This document shows, piece after piece, positions 10,935 to 22,500 of a stretch of DNA of 64,000 bases. The notes beneath the pieces are model-generated. The model was not told the origin of the DNA. It was given only the letters and a program-made list of their open reading frames with translations, and did not search any database. Every line of letters starts with the position of its first letter. The first letter of the stretch is position 1. Source of the DNA: Rhynchopus euleeides (taxonomy: Eukaryota > Euglenozoa > Diplonemea > Diplonemida > Diplonemidae); the NCBI GenBank assembly GCA_963210315.1, contig OY723279.1:1798001-1862000 (forward strand), written 5' to 3'. The translations under genes and the position numbers were made by a program.

Positions 10935-12487
10935 CTAGCACTTTGTGCGCCAAAAAACAGGTTACGCTCTTCATTTGGCTGCGTTCAACGAAAAAAAGAC
11001 ACTTCTTTCTGGAGTTTAGCTAGCACGATTCAGTTGGTCAAATCATGTGTCTGGTTTCTTCTGCCCCCCACCCCCGTGCAAGGTCATGTGCCCCATCCCA
11101 TCGCTTGTTGTCTTGATTGCAGGGCTCCGCACTTTTTTGCTGTGCATGCTTGCGCTTCTCGCCTCCACACACCACCCTGGGGGGAGGGACAGAGGGCGGA
11201 GGGGGCTACACACTTACACAACCGATTCGGTCAAACAATGCCACGTCATCCCCATTGGGGTCCTGGACCGCGGCGTCTCTCCCAGCGAATTGGTGTCGTC
11301 ATCAGGCAGGCTAAGTAGTTGTCTACACAGGACATTGGTTTTAAGGGGGTCTGAGTTCTGCGGAACTGGCTTCAAGGGACGCCCCCTCGTAATGACTGGG
11401 TGGATGGAGCCAAGTAATACCAGGTGGTCGGACACCGGAACTCTCGGCATTTATTAGTCGCGGGAACTGTGTCCGTGTGGTCGGGTGTGACCCCTTCCGA
11501 TTCCACTGATTCCACTCTTGAACATGTAGTGTTGAAAGATACTTGGTGTTCTGATGTTTTACAGGGTACTTGACAAAGGAAAGAGGGTGGTCAGTCTTGT
11601 GATCCACCCTGAATCCTTCCTGTGAGCAGCAGATCCACAACACCTCGACTTCTTTCAGCGGCTGTATTGATATTGCCTGACACAGCAAACATGATTCAAT
11701 TGGAGGAACAAGCCTCGTACACCAGCGGCCCAAAAGGTGGATTTCATGTATGGTTTTAGGATTTCCCTTACTACTGATGGTGTAGAGACTACAAAGCCTG
11801 ACCTGATGACGCCGCCATGAACCTGGGAGACACGCCGCGTGAGAAGGGACCTCGGTGCGGGGTGGCGTGAAGATCCTGCCTGAGTGCCCTCGTCGGGACC
11901 CGCGGTAAACCGTGGCGTTCCCCCCGAGGCAAGTCCAGGACGAAGGTTGCAGATAACCGCTGCACCTCTTCGTCCGAAAGGAGCTCACAGGATAGGGGAA
12001 CTGCCCACACCCCACTCACGACAGTGTATCCGAAAGGTGCACTGCGCGTGTGGTGGCGGTGTCGGGTCCAGACCCACCTCGTTCCCCCATGCCCGTCAGT
12101 TGTTGCCCCTCCAGGGGTGGCTGCTGTCTGGCATGGGGGGCGCCCTCCCTGCCTTGCAAGGAAAAATGTAGAACGGCATGCTGCCCGTTTCTTCATTTTT
12201 TCACCTTGCCTGGCAGGGGGGGGCCCACCCTCACGGGGGGAAAAAGAGGAACGGCATGCTGCCCGTTCACTCTTTTTTCCTCCCGTCGTGGGTGGGCCCA
12301 CTTCCGGCCATAAAATTGGCCGGAAATTTTTTTCAGCAAAAAATCCATTTTTTGCTGAGCATAGAAAAAATATTTTGGAATATTTTTTGGCAAAAATATT
12401 TTTGAAAATATTTTTTGAAAGTTGCAAACATAAAAAAATATTCTGGAATATTCTGGCCCAAAACATATGTTTGGGGCACTATGCCTA
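10935..12487. other. Intergenic, no supported gene
   Basis: No recognisable protein, RNA or full repeat was found. A 224-codon frame is open on the - strand (12015-11341), unusual because the DNA is only moderately GC-rich here, but its translation matches no family I know and has no domain features, so I do not call it a gene. The last 180 bases are AT-rich, with repeated AAAAATATTTT words. Confidence 0.4.
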
Positions 12488-13635
12488 GGGGGGGTCAAAT
12501 GGGGGTGACAAACACGATTTTTCAAAAAACCGGCGCAGAGGCCCCAAAGCCCCCGTAAACCCTCCAAACCCCCCCAGATCGGTCCGGAAACCCATCGAAC
12601 CCCACTTTTCCACCATTCCGGGCACCTCAGGTGCCCGAATTGGGGTACCTAAATTTTGTGCCACCGTTTGGTACCGGACAGTGCCACTGTGTGGGAGGTT
12701 GGAAAAGAAAATGCCCCAACACACCACATCTGAGGGTTGCAATGCATGTTGCTTGCCAACCACGTCATCCGGTGGGTGTCAGGCGCTATGTAGGTGGCAT
12801 GAGCCAGGTCTTCGATGTGTTCTGGCTTGTATATGTACCTCCCTGCCTGCGGCACAGGCACTGCCTTTGTCCCCCACACCAGCCACAGAGAGCGTATTGT
12901 ACTCGGTCCACGGTTGCTGATTCATTGTGATGCGTTGTATCCTCGAGTGAACGTCACACACTAGTGGCACCACCACCCGCCATCCGAGAGCTGTATTGAC
13001 TTTGCGCCCTTCCGTTGCATTCACCTCGCCACGCATATTGCACCGTTCAGTACCAGTGCTCTTGGGCCAGGCAAAGTAGACCGCAGCAACTACCAATTCT
13101 GGCACAATGGGTACCACGACAGCGCACTTCGTGTGTTCCCGGAATGTACAGCTCGTGTTGCAACAGTCGTTGTCAACACATCCCGGTTGTGGAGCACTGC
13201 TGCACAGGAATCACACGACCATCTGGACTTGTTCCGTACCTACAGGCAGCCTCCCGGTGCATGGTGGCAGGGAGGTACATATACAAGCCAGAACTCATCG
13301 AAGACCTGGCTAATGCCACCTACATAGCGCCTGACACCCACCGGATGACGTGGTTGGCAAGCAACATGCATTGCAACCCTCAGATGTGGTGTGTTGGGGC
13401 ATTTTCTTTTCCAACCTCCCACACAGTGGCACTGTCCGGTACCAAACGGTGGCACAAAATTTAGGTACCCCAATTCGGGCACCTGAGGTGCCCGGAATGG
13501 TGGAAAAGTGGGGTTCGATGGGTTTCCGGACCGATCTGGGGGGGTTTGGAGGGTTTACGGGGGCTTTGGGGCCTCTGCGCCGGTTTTTTGAAAAATCGTG
13601 TTTGTCCACGTAAAAGGGTGGCATTTGACCCCCCC
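12488..13635. mobile_element. Foldback-type element with ~370-bp terminal inverted repeats
   Basis: The left arm (about 12488-12862) and right arm (about 13251-13635) are reverse complements of each other with few mismatches. The outermost bases are seven G, then TCAAATG on the left, and CATTTGAC with seven C in total on the right. Both ends abut a TA dinucleotide (12486-12487 and 13636-13637), which fits a 2-bp TA target duplication. The right arm has about 14 extra bases near its tip. The roughly 390-bp interior has no recognisable transposase, so the element would be non-autonomous. The TA flank recalls Tc1/mariner-like insertion, but arms this long are more typical of foldback or MULE-like elements, so the superfamily stays open. 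Confidence 0.7.
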
Positions 13636-14346
13636 TACCCCCCCCCCCCCCCCCCCTCCAAACAAAAGCCAACCCACACCCAGTCGGGACCCCGTGAGCT
13701 TCTTTTTAACTTGTCCAGGGCCCCCCCCTCACCCCCACCCCCACTCTCCCATCCCCGATACCCTGCCCCCTCCCCCGCCCCTCTCTGCCGGGCTGAAGGT
13801 GTACCACTCGTGATGAGGGCTGGGCTGATTGTGCGCGCCGCCTGATCACGTTTGGAAGGCCTCCTGTATACCCGGTCCATGGCGGGGGAGGGAGGGGGGG
13901 AAGGGAACAGCCAAAAGGTGTTTTCAAAATGATGGCCTGCAGTAGCGTGGCCCTGGCAGTGAAGGAGGGGAGACACACACACATAGGGCGCCCGCCTGTC
14001 CCCCGGCCCCCCTCCCCCATCCCCGCACTTCAGATGTCACTTCGATGTGGGGGGTAGATGGCGCCCTATGCTATGTTTCATCCCCTTCTCCTGTGCTTCC
14101 AGGAAGAAGGAAAGCGGCTCCGCTTTTCCAACACATCACCACCTCCTCCTCCTCCACACCCGCACCCCCTCTCCCTCAGGCCAACACCCCTACCCACCAC
14201 ACCCACATACACAGCAACGTCGGGGTGGGCGGGGTGTGGGGCTAAGGCTAAGATCCGCTTCCACACGGGTCGACCCCACTAAAAATAACGCTGATCCCTG
14301 CACCCACACACATGAAGGCGGGTCGGCACCTCGACCCGGCCAGACG
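13636..14346. other. Intergenic with C-homopolymer tracts
   Basis: A run of about 19 C (13638-13656) is followed by C-rich pyrimidine stretches and CACACA-rich low-complexity sequence leading to the next gene. A long frame is open from 14047 into the gene at 14347, but its first 100 codons are low-complexity, so I treat them as untranslated leader. Confidence 0.45.
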
Positions 14347-16187
14347 ATGAAGTCTTTTGAGGACCTGGAGAGGCGGTTCTACCAACTGGCGGCGGAAGTG
14401 AGCCTGCCGACACTGGACAGGATCATGTTTGCCAACAACCTGCTCGACACGGGGGACGAGGATAGAGGCGCGCTGAGTGATATCGTCCGCCTCCTGAAGG
14501 AGCACAAACACCGCACCGTGGATGTGGTGGACGCGATACGGCAGCGCGAGGAGGTGCTGGGGAGGCTATGCGCGCAGGTCCCTCTGTTCGAAGGAGGCTG
14601 CGCCTCGCTTGAGGTGCAGACGCGCACCCTCCGCTTGGTGTACCTCCTGCAGCAGAGGACGCAGCGGGTTGTGGAGGGGATAGTGCGCTGGAGGGCACTC
14701 CTCACACGCCCCTACGGCTTCATCTACCAGGGGCAGAACTACATCCTGCGGATAGCGCGGGACAGCAAGGCGCTGGGGGAGTCCAGCATCGCGGAGGTGC
14801 TGCCTCTGCAGACAGCCGCCTTTCCCCTCAGCTCGAATAGCCCGTCGCTTTCGATGTTTACCTGCACCGGGGTGGCGAAGGACGGTTCGATGGCCCCGGT
14901 GTCCAACGGGGGGAACGGTGCGGCGACGCCGCAGCTCCTGCTGCGCTTGAAGCGGTGTGAGCGTGTGATAGCGAAGGAGTTTGACTCGCAGCTGTCCCTC
15001 CTGCATGATCTGAGCTCGCTGTGTGTCGAAGGGCTCTTCCTCCCGGTGCTGAGCACGGGGGTGGTTCCGAACTGCACGACGGGGGTCCCGATTAACAGCA
15101 GGAAGTTCTCGCTCAAGCAGGCCTCCCTGCTGTCGAAGTGCTACGACATGCTGACCAAACCGCCTCCGCTGTCGCAAGGTATGGAGGCAGGCAGGGGACG
15201 AATAACCACGTGACACTTTCCCGCCCACACTGTGGTGGGTCCAGACCCCTCCCCCCCACACGAGAGTGCGTTGACGCTTCTACACACAAACCCTGAAATG
15301 ATAATCGCACCCTGAGCCTGATGAAGGGTGGGGTTAGTGTATAGAGCACGTTTGGATGCTTGCTGTGGTGGGTGACTTTCTGCTCACACGAGTGTGCGGA
15401 AAAATACGATCTCACAGGAGCCGCGTGCTGCTGTAGTGACGTTTCCCCCCCCTCCTCCCCTCCCCCAGTCTACCCAACCCAACTCCACACTCCCTCCAAC
15501 CAGACTTCTTTGCCCAATGCGCGCGCTCTGCCGGCGCTTCCTGCGACGATGAACTTCCAGACGAAACCTCAGCACAGCCGCCACCCGCCGGACCCGGCGT
15601 GCCCAGCAGCGCTGCCCTGCCACAGGCGGTGGAGGGTATTGCGTGACCGCGGTGGGCAGCAGGCCTCTGTCTCTGCCTCTGTCTGGGGAGGAGGGTGCCC
15701 CACACACACGACGACCCGGCAGTCGGCTCGCATTTCCAACGAGTCGGTGCTGACTGCACCGCGCCGTGCGTTACGACCTGTATCGGCCCAGGGGGCGGAG
15801 GCCCGCCCCTGCTCTGATGCTGAGGTGTTGTTGTTTGTTGCAGAATCCGTGCTGTGTGCATTGCCATGCCACACCCGCCCGGTCTGCGTCTGTCTGTGTC
15901 CTGCTGTCTGTGTGTCTGTCTGTGCCACCCCACCTCCGGGGGTGCCGTGGGTGTGTGCGGTGTGGGGGTCTGCTGGCTATCCCACAGGGGACAGGGCGGC
16001 AGTCCTGCCAGGTCGGGTGGGGAGCGGCCTAGCAGTCTCGGTGGCGTGCGCGCTGCCCGGCTCTGATGTGCGACGCGAGGTTGGTTGCACAGACGTGGTG
16101 TTGCGCCACTCGCCCGCCCCCCTCCCCGCCCAGCCATTCACCGTATTTGTCCAATCATCAGAAGAAGCGGAGCTTGGGCAACCGTGA
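14347..16187 (+). CDS. Unrecognised helical protein, probable three-exon gene
   Basis: The ATG at 14347 starts a clearly protein-like frame, mostly alpha-helical and charged, with the motif RPYGFIYQGQNYILRI near residues 121-136; upstream codons are low-complexity. The continuous frame ends at 15213. A donor (AAG|GTATGG at 15179) is followed by a possible acceptor (CCAG at 15503) and an acidic, proline-rich exon (15504-15635), then a donor GTATTG and a CCACAG acceptor into 15988-16187. Exon lengths of 832, 132 and 200 total 388 codons with frame kept, giving 387 residues. The last two exons are inference from splice-like signals. I cannot assign a function. The WRxxL...RPY...F...NY pattern vaguely recalls uncharacterised protist IQ-motif or ciliary proteins, but I give that little weight. 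A retrotransposon terminus sits in intron 1. Confidence 0.5.
15267..15405 (-). repeat. Solo A-type terminal repeat of a tyrosine-recombinase retrotransposon
   Basis: Read on the - strand, this segment matches the A repeat of element 1 (56262-56372): a CACACTCGTGTGAGC start, the AACGTGCTCTATACACTAAC block, the CCTTCATCAGGCTCAGGG block, and the GTGTAGAAGCGTCAACGC junction. It lacks the rest of the B repeat, so it resembles a left end only. It lies in the predicted first intron of the gene at 14347. Confidence 0.7.
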
Positions 16188-16320
16188 TTCCAAACCGCGT
16201 ATTATTTGACACATCGGCGCTTCCACGCACCAACACAAACCTGTGCATGGATTTCCGGCAGGGTTGGCGATTCTTAGCCAAGTACCAGTGGCAGGAACCC
16301 ATGCCGAACCAAAACGTACT

Positions 16321-16423
16321 GGGGGTCTTCGCTGGTCGTTATCCTTCGTCGATCTTCGTCAGTTTAGCCAATTCAACAGCAAATGCACCAAAATTCACTG
16401 ATCACCCCGTAGCGAAGACCCCC
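16321..16423. mobile_element. MITE, GGGGGTCTTCGCT family, copy 1
   Basis: The inverted termini GGGGGTCTTCGCT and AGCGAAGACCCCC enclose about 103 bp, flanked by ACT on both sides (3-bp target duplication). Related copies lie at 48713, 54343 and 56057. It sits about 115 bp upstream of the copy B start codon. No coding content. Confidence 0.8.
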
Positions 16424-16538
16424 ACTGATCATACCGACAAGTTCACCACACCCCACCACATCCCCCGACAGATATATCAAGCCCACCCCTGTTCACAACC
16501 AGCTGCCATCTCGCCAGGCCTGCTGCTGCCTCTGCAGG

Positions 16539-19500
16539 ATGGCGAGCTCGCATGATTTCAAGCAGTCTGCGAGCCTGGTCGACAGGCTGCGTGAGATCCT
16601 GCATGACTACCCCGACAGCAGCATCCTGAAGGAGATGCTGCAGAACGCAGACGATGCGGGGGCAACTGTGATGAAGATCGGGTTCGACAGGCGGTCGTAC
16701 CAGGAGGGCGGGGTGCCTGAGAGGTTCAACCCGACAGGGATGCAGGGGCCTGCACTGCTGGTCTACAACAACGGCACATTCAGCGACAAGGACATCAGCT
16801 CTATTCAGAGCATCGGGCGGTCGGGGAAGAGGGACAACCTTCAGAAGACGGGGCGATTCGGGATCGGGTTCAACAGCGTGTACCACGTGTCGGACACGCC
16901 GTCATTTGTGAGCGGCAGCCGTGTGTGCTTCTTCGACCCGCTGTGCGAGCACCTTCCCGGTCGCAACGCCGGGTACAAGATGGACCTGAGTGACGCGGCG
17001 GACGCAGCACAGGTGCAGGCACACCCGTCGCTGATGCAGCCGTACTCGCGGTTCGGCTGCCGTGCTGTGGACGGGCAGCACTTCGAGGGGACGCTGTTCC
17101 GGCTTCCTCTGCGCACACCCGGGCAGGCGGTGCGTGACGACTACCTGCGCAAGGTCCCCTTCCTGGAGGAGGACGTGGAGAAGCTGCTGTCCGGCTTCTG
17201 CTCGGAGGCGGGCTGCATGCCGCTGTTCCTGAAGAACGTGCGGACGCTGGAGGTGCACTACTTCGGGGAGCACAGCACGGAGGACGAGCAGCGCACCTTC
17301 ATCGCAGACCTGCCCGGGCTGTCTGCGGACAGCGCGGCCAGCCGTGCGTTCCACACACGCCTGCCCGTCCCTGCGACTGTGGAGGGGCTGATGCAGGTGT
17401 CGATGCGTGTGGACCTGGAGGTGGTGACGGGTGGCGTCGCGAAGGGCTGGCGCGTGCGGCAGTCGGCGGGCGGCGGGCTGGCGTGCCGCATGAGCTGCGA
17501 TGGGGCGGCGGCGGACTACGGGATCAAGCTGCTGCCGTGGGGCGGTGTGGCTGCCCCGCTGTCGGGGGCGGTGGTGGCGGGTGAAGGCGGGGGTGAGGGT
17601 GACGGAGACGGAGACAGTGCTGGCCTCGGCAGAGCGTTCTGCTTCCTCCCCATGCCCGTGGCGACGGGGCTGCCCGTGCACATCAACGGCTACTTCGAGC
17701 TGCCCAGCGACCGTCGCGGGATCTTCTGGGGTGTGGGGGACACGGGCGAGGCGGAGCTGCGCAGCGCGTGGAACGAGGCCCTGCTGAAGGATGTGATCGC
17801 ACAGGAGTACACGGTGCTGCTTCGTGACGTGCAGGAGGCGGTGTGCGGCACACCCGAGCGTGCCTGCGAGCTGTACGACCTCATGCCGGCACGCGACATC
17901 GACATGCCGTGGCGCCTCGTCAGCGAGGAGGTGTGCAAGCGGCTGGCGGACATCCCGTGCCTGTGGTGCGGCCCGTCCGGCGGGTGGCGGCGGCCCGACG
18001 GGTGCTGGGTGGCCACGGCAGGTGCAGTGCCGCACGCCGTGCTGGCGGGGCTGCGCAGCCTCGGGTTCGTGGTGGCGGAGGTGCCTGCGCGTGTAGCGCA
18101 GTGCCTGGGGGACAAGGCGCGCCCCCTGACTGCTGCCGCAGTGTGTGCCGGGGCTGCGCAGAACCCTGGGCGGGCGCATCCCGGCGGGAGGCTGGCGGCG
18201 GCAGAGGCGTGCGCCGTGCTGGACTGGGCCCTCAGCGAGCTGGCTGTGCTGAACGGGCACAACATCCCGGCACCCACGTCCCCACTGGCGGTGTCGCTGC
18301 GGCAGCTGCCCCTCGCAGCTGTGCTGTCAGGCAGCACCGTGCCCTTCGCCGGAAGCGATCTGCTGCACTGCAGCAGCAGCACGGCAGCTGCCACCAGCAC
18401 CCCCACGCGTGTGGAGCAGCTGGTGTGCGGCACGCCTGCAGGCGGACGCATCCTCAGCACAGCTGCGGTGGCGGGGTGCCCCTCCCTGCAGGAGAAGCTG
18501 CAGCTGCCGCAGTGGCGCAGCGTCCTGGGCGTCAGGCTGGCCACACGCAGCTCTGTGATGTCCCTGCTGCCGCTGGCGGGGCTGCCGCAGGGGTGTGCGC
18601 CTGCTGCTGGGAACAGGAACGGGAAGGACAACAGCACCATGAACCTGCAGACACACGTGGCGTGGTCGCAGCAGCTGTGGGCCTGCCTGGACGAGCTGGC
18701 TGACGGGGAGGGCGGCAGTGGCTGGGCCGACCCCGGGGTGGGGTGGTGTGTGGTGCCGTGTGGCGGGGGTGCCTACACGTGCCGCCTGCAGAGGCAGACG
18801 GCCGACACGGTGCGTGTGATGGGGGCCAGCAGCAGCACCGCAGACGCAACAGCTGTGCCGGGGGAACTGGACACGGTCCTCAGGGAGGCTGGGGTGCACG
18901 CAGCGGACGTGCCGCACCTCGAGGGCTACATCCAGCAGCGCACCGCACTCGGGTGCTTCCGCGCACTGCACGCCGCACGCGCCACACCCCTGCCCGCCGC
19001 GTCTGCCGGGGTGGTGCGGGCCTGGCTGGCACACACGCTGCACGCCTTGCCGCAGGCAGAGCTGCGCAGCAGGGCTGTGCAGCTGCCCGTGTGGCTGGTG
19101 TGGGGCGGTGCAGGCCCTGCCCCGCTGCCTGCAGGCCACTGCGTGCTGCCGAGCGCCATACGCGACACGCCTGTAGAGCAGCTGCTGCGCCACCACGCCA
19201 GGGCCTCGCCCGAGGAGGCTGAGGTGCTGGTGCGTGCAGGCGTGCCGCGTTTGTCCGACGCTGCATTCTGGGTCTCCTTTCTTCAAGACGCTGCGTGCAC
19301 GCCTGGTGCAGAGGGCGGCAGCGAGCGGGCTGCCTTCGTGTCGGCTGCCGAGCAGGCGCTGTGTGCAGCTGTGCAGCACCCTGCGGTGCGGCAGGCCGCA
19401 TGCGGCGCAGCAGTCGTGCCGACGGCGGCAGGAGTGCTGCGGCCACTGTGCAGCGGGCTGTACGCCAGCACACCGGAGAGCGCAGCGCTGCTCCCGGATT

Positions 19501-22500
19501 CGCGAATTGTCGAGGACGGGTTCGCCACTGGTAAGGCGCGCAACGCCCTGCTGCTGCTGGGGATGCGCACCACCCTCAGCACGGACGACGTGGTGAGGGT
19601 GTGCTGCACGCTGGCAACGGAGGGCGACGTGAGTCGCGCGACGAAGATGCTGCGCTACGTGGACCGGAACCTGCAGTCGCTCCAGACAGATGTGATGTTT
19701 CAGAAACTGCAGGGCGTGGCGTGGGTGCCTGTCACGAAGCAGCTGCCGGACGCACTGCTGCCTGTGCAGGGCGGTGTGGCGGCACCGCTGCGTGTGGCAG
19801 CAGACGTGCGGCCACAGGACCAGATGTGGCTGTGCTCTGCGTCGAAGGGTATCGCCGCTCGCCCCTGCAGCGCTCGACTGTCCCGGTGCTTCGGGTGGGA
19901 TGCACCGCTGCCTGCCGCCGTGCTTGTTGCGCAGCTACTTGCCGTGTCTGCAAAGCACGCTGAGTCAGCAGCAGACACCGCGGCAGGCGTGGCCGTGAAC
20001 AGCCGGGTGCTGGAGCTGTACGGTGCACTGGAGGCACACCGGCAGGCGGGCAGCCTGGGTGCAGCACTGCAGGGTCTCGAGCAGCGCCCCTGTGTCTGGG
20101 TGGGGACACAGTTCGCACCCCCGCAGCAGGTGGCGCAGGAGACGACATACGGGCTGCCCGGTCTGCACACGCTGCCCGCAACGCTCCAGCAGTTCGCCAC
20201 CCTGCTGCATGCGATGGGTGTGGAGCTGCGCTTCACCCCCAACACCTACACAGACGCGCTTGGGACGCTCGCACACGAGGCGGCAGGTGCATCGCTGTCG
20301 GATCCTGTGCTGCAGCAGGTGGTGGCGCTGCTGGTGCGACTCGAGCAGGATGTGGCGCACCTGCGGTCGCCTGTGCTGCTGCCCAGCATGGCGGGTGTGC
20401 TGTGCCCCTGCAACGCTCTGCTGTACGACGACATGCAGGGTGTGGAGTGCGGCGTCGAAGGGCTCGTACCCCTGCATCCCATGGTGCCGCGCAAGGTGGC
20501 AGAGACGTTCAACGTGCCGATGAAGCGGATGCTGGTGGCCTGCAGTGGTGAGGACGACTGGGACCTCGAGGACGGCATCGAAGCCTACGGGCAGAGCGAG
20601 AGCCTCACGTCGCGCATCCGCAACATCCTGTCAGAGTATGTGTCGGACGTCGGGATCTTCAACGAGATGCTGCAGAATGCAGACGACGCGCAGGCGTCGC
20701 AGTTCACCGTGATGCTGGACATGACGGAGTACGGCACATCATCTCTGATGACCCCTGCACTCCACACGTGGCAGGGCCCGGCCATCGTGGTGCACAACGA
20801 TGCACAGTTCACCAACGCTGACTTCTCCAACCTCGCGTCAGTGGGCAAAGGGGCGAAGCTGGAGTCCACCAGCAAGACGGGACGGTTCGGGATTGGGTTC
20901 AACGCTGTGTACCACTTCACAGACGTGCCGAGCATCCTGTCGGGCGGCAGCCTTGTGTTCCTCGACCCGCACAGGAGACACGTGCGGGGCAGCACGGAAG
21001 GGGCGCCGGGCATCAAGTTGAGTGTCCCGTGGTCCCAGGCGAGCCTGTTTGCCGACCAGCTCGCACCTTACCGGCAGGCGGGCACCGACATGGCCAGCGA
21101 CCCGCAGCGTGTGTACGACGGGACGCTGTTCCGTTTCCCGCTGCGGACAGAGGAGGCGGCAGCACGGTCAGACATCAGCAAGCAGACCTACAGCGTGCAG
21201 CAGGCGGAGGAACTGCTGCAGAAGTTCTGCGCCACCGCGTCGGAGCTGCTGCTCTTCCTGAAGCACGTGCGCTGCGTGCGTGTGCTGGTGCGGAACGGCG
21301 ACAGTGTGGACGAGATGTACCACACGGAACTGTCGGTGGACCCTGCACACGAGGAGCGCCACAAGCAGGTGTACACCTTCGTTGCCGGCACCAGCGAGTC
21401 GAGCGCGTCACGCGACGGGCTGAAGCACCGCCTCAGCACCACACAGGACGCAGACCTGCCGTGGGAGGTGACGGACGTGGCGATCGCAACACGGGCACGT
21501 GGGGAAGACGGGACCATCACCGAGACCAGGACCGGGTGGGTGCTCAGCGCTGGGATTGGTGGGGGCGAGACCAAGGAGCTCGCGGTGAAGGCGGCGGAGG
21601 GGCGGAAGCTGCTGCCGTGGGGCGGTGTGGCGCTGCAGCGCGGCAGGGCGGCAGGCGCACCGGCAACAGGGCGTGCCTACGCCTTCCTGCCCCTGCCGCA
21701 GTCGAGCGGGATGGCGTGGCACATCAACGGGGCGTTCGACCTGTCGACAAACAGGCGCAACCTGTGGTTCGATGACTTCGGGGAGCACGGGGAGCGGTCG
21801 CTGTGGAACGTGGCCCTGATGCAGGACCCCTGCGTGCCTGCTGCGGTGCGTCTGCTGCTGCGCCTGGCAGAGGAGGCGGGCAGCGCAGCCGCTGCCCAGC
21901 TGTACGAACTGCTTCCGGGTGCAGGCTTGCACGGCCTGTTTGAGCAGTTTGCTGACGCGCTCTACCTCCGCCTGCAGTCCGTCCCTGTGCTGGCGTCGAT
22001 GAATGCTGACGGGTCTGTGGGTGCGTGGGTGGAGCCCAGCAAGGCCGTCCTGCTGGACATGCAGGAGGGCGACACGCACTACGCACGCAGAGCAGTCATC
22101 GCCAAGGCCCTGGTGCTCGCAGGCAAGGTGGTGGCACCTGTCCCACCACACGTGTCTGCAATGCTGCTGAAGCACGGTGCTGTGGCCGTCACCCCTGAGT
22201 GCCTCCGCGAGACGCTGAAGGCGCTGCCGTCCCTGCCTTCCGGGCTGAAGCCTGCCGACGTGGCGCAGCTGCTGGCATACGCTGCGTCAGACCTGGGCAC
22301 AGCAGGCAAGGGCTTCGAACACCTGCACGGTGTACCCCTGCTGCCGGTGATGTCGGGTGCTGTGAAGCGCTTCTGTGCTGGGACTGACCCTGCAGAGCTT
22401 GTCTTCTCCGGTGTTCCCCGCGGCTTCCTCAAGGGCCTCCCTGCTGTGCAGGGCATAGTGGTTCATGATCTCCTGTGGCGGTCAGGGGTGTCTTTGCACT

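Noticed and set aside
11341..12015. 224-codon frame on the - strand as a gene
   Set aside because: No domain, no homologous pattern, and it overlaps other open frames; I cannot distinguish it from chance.
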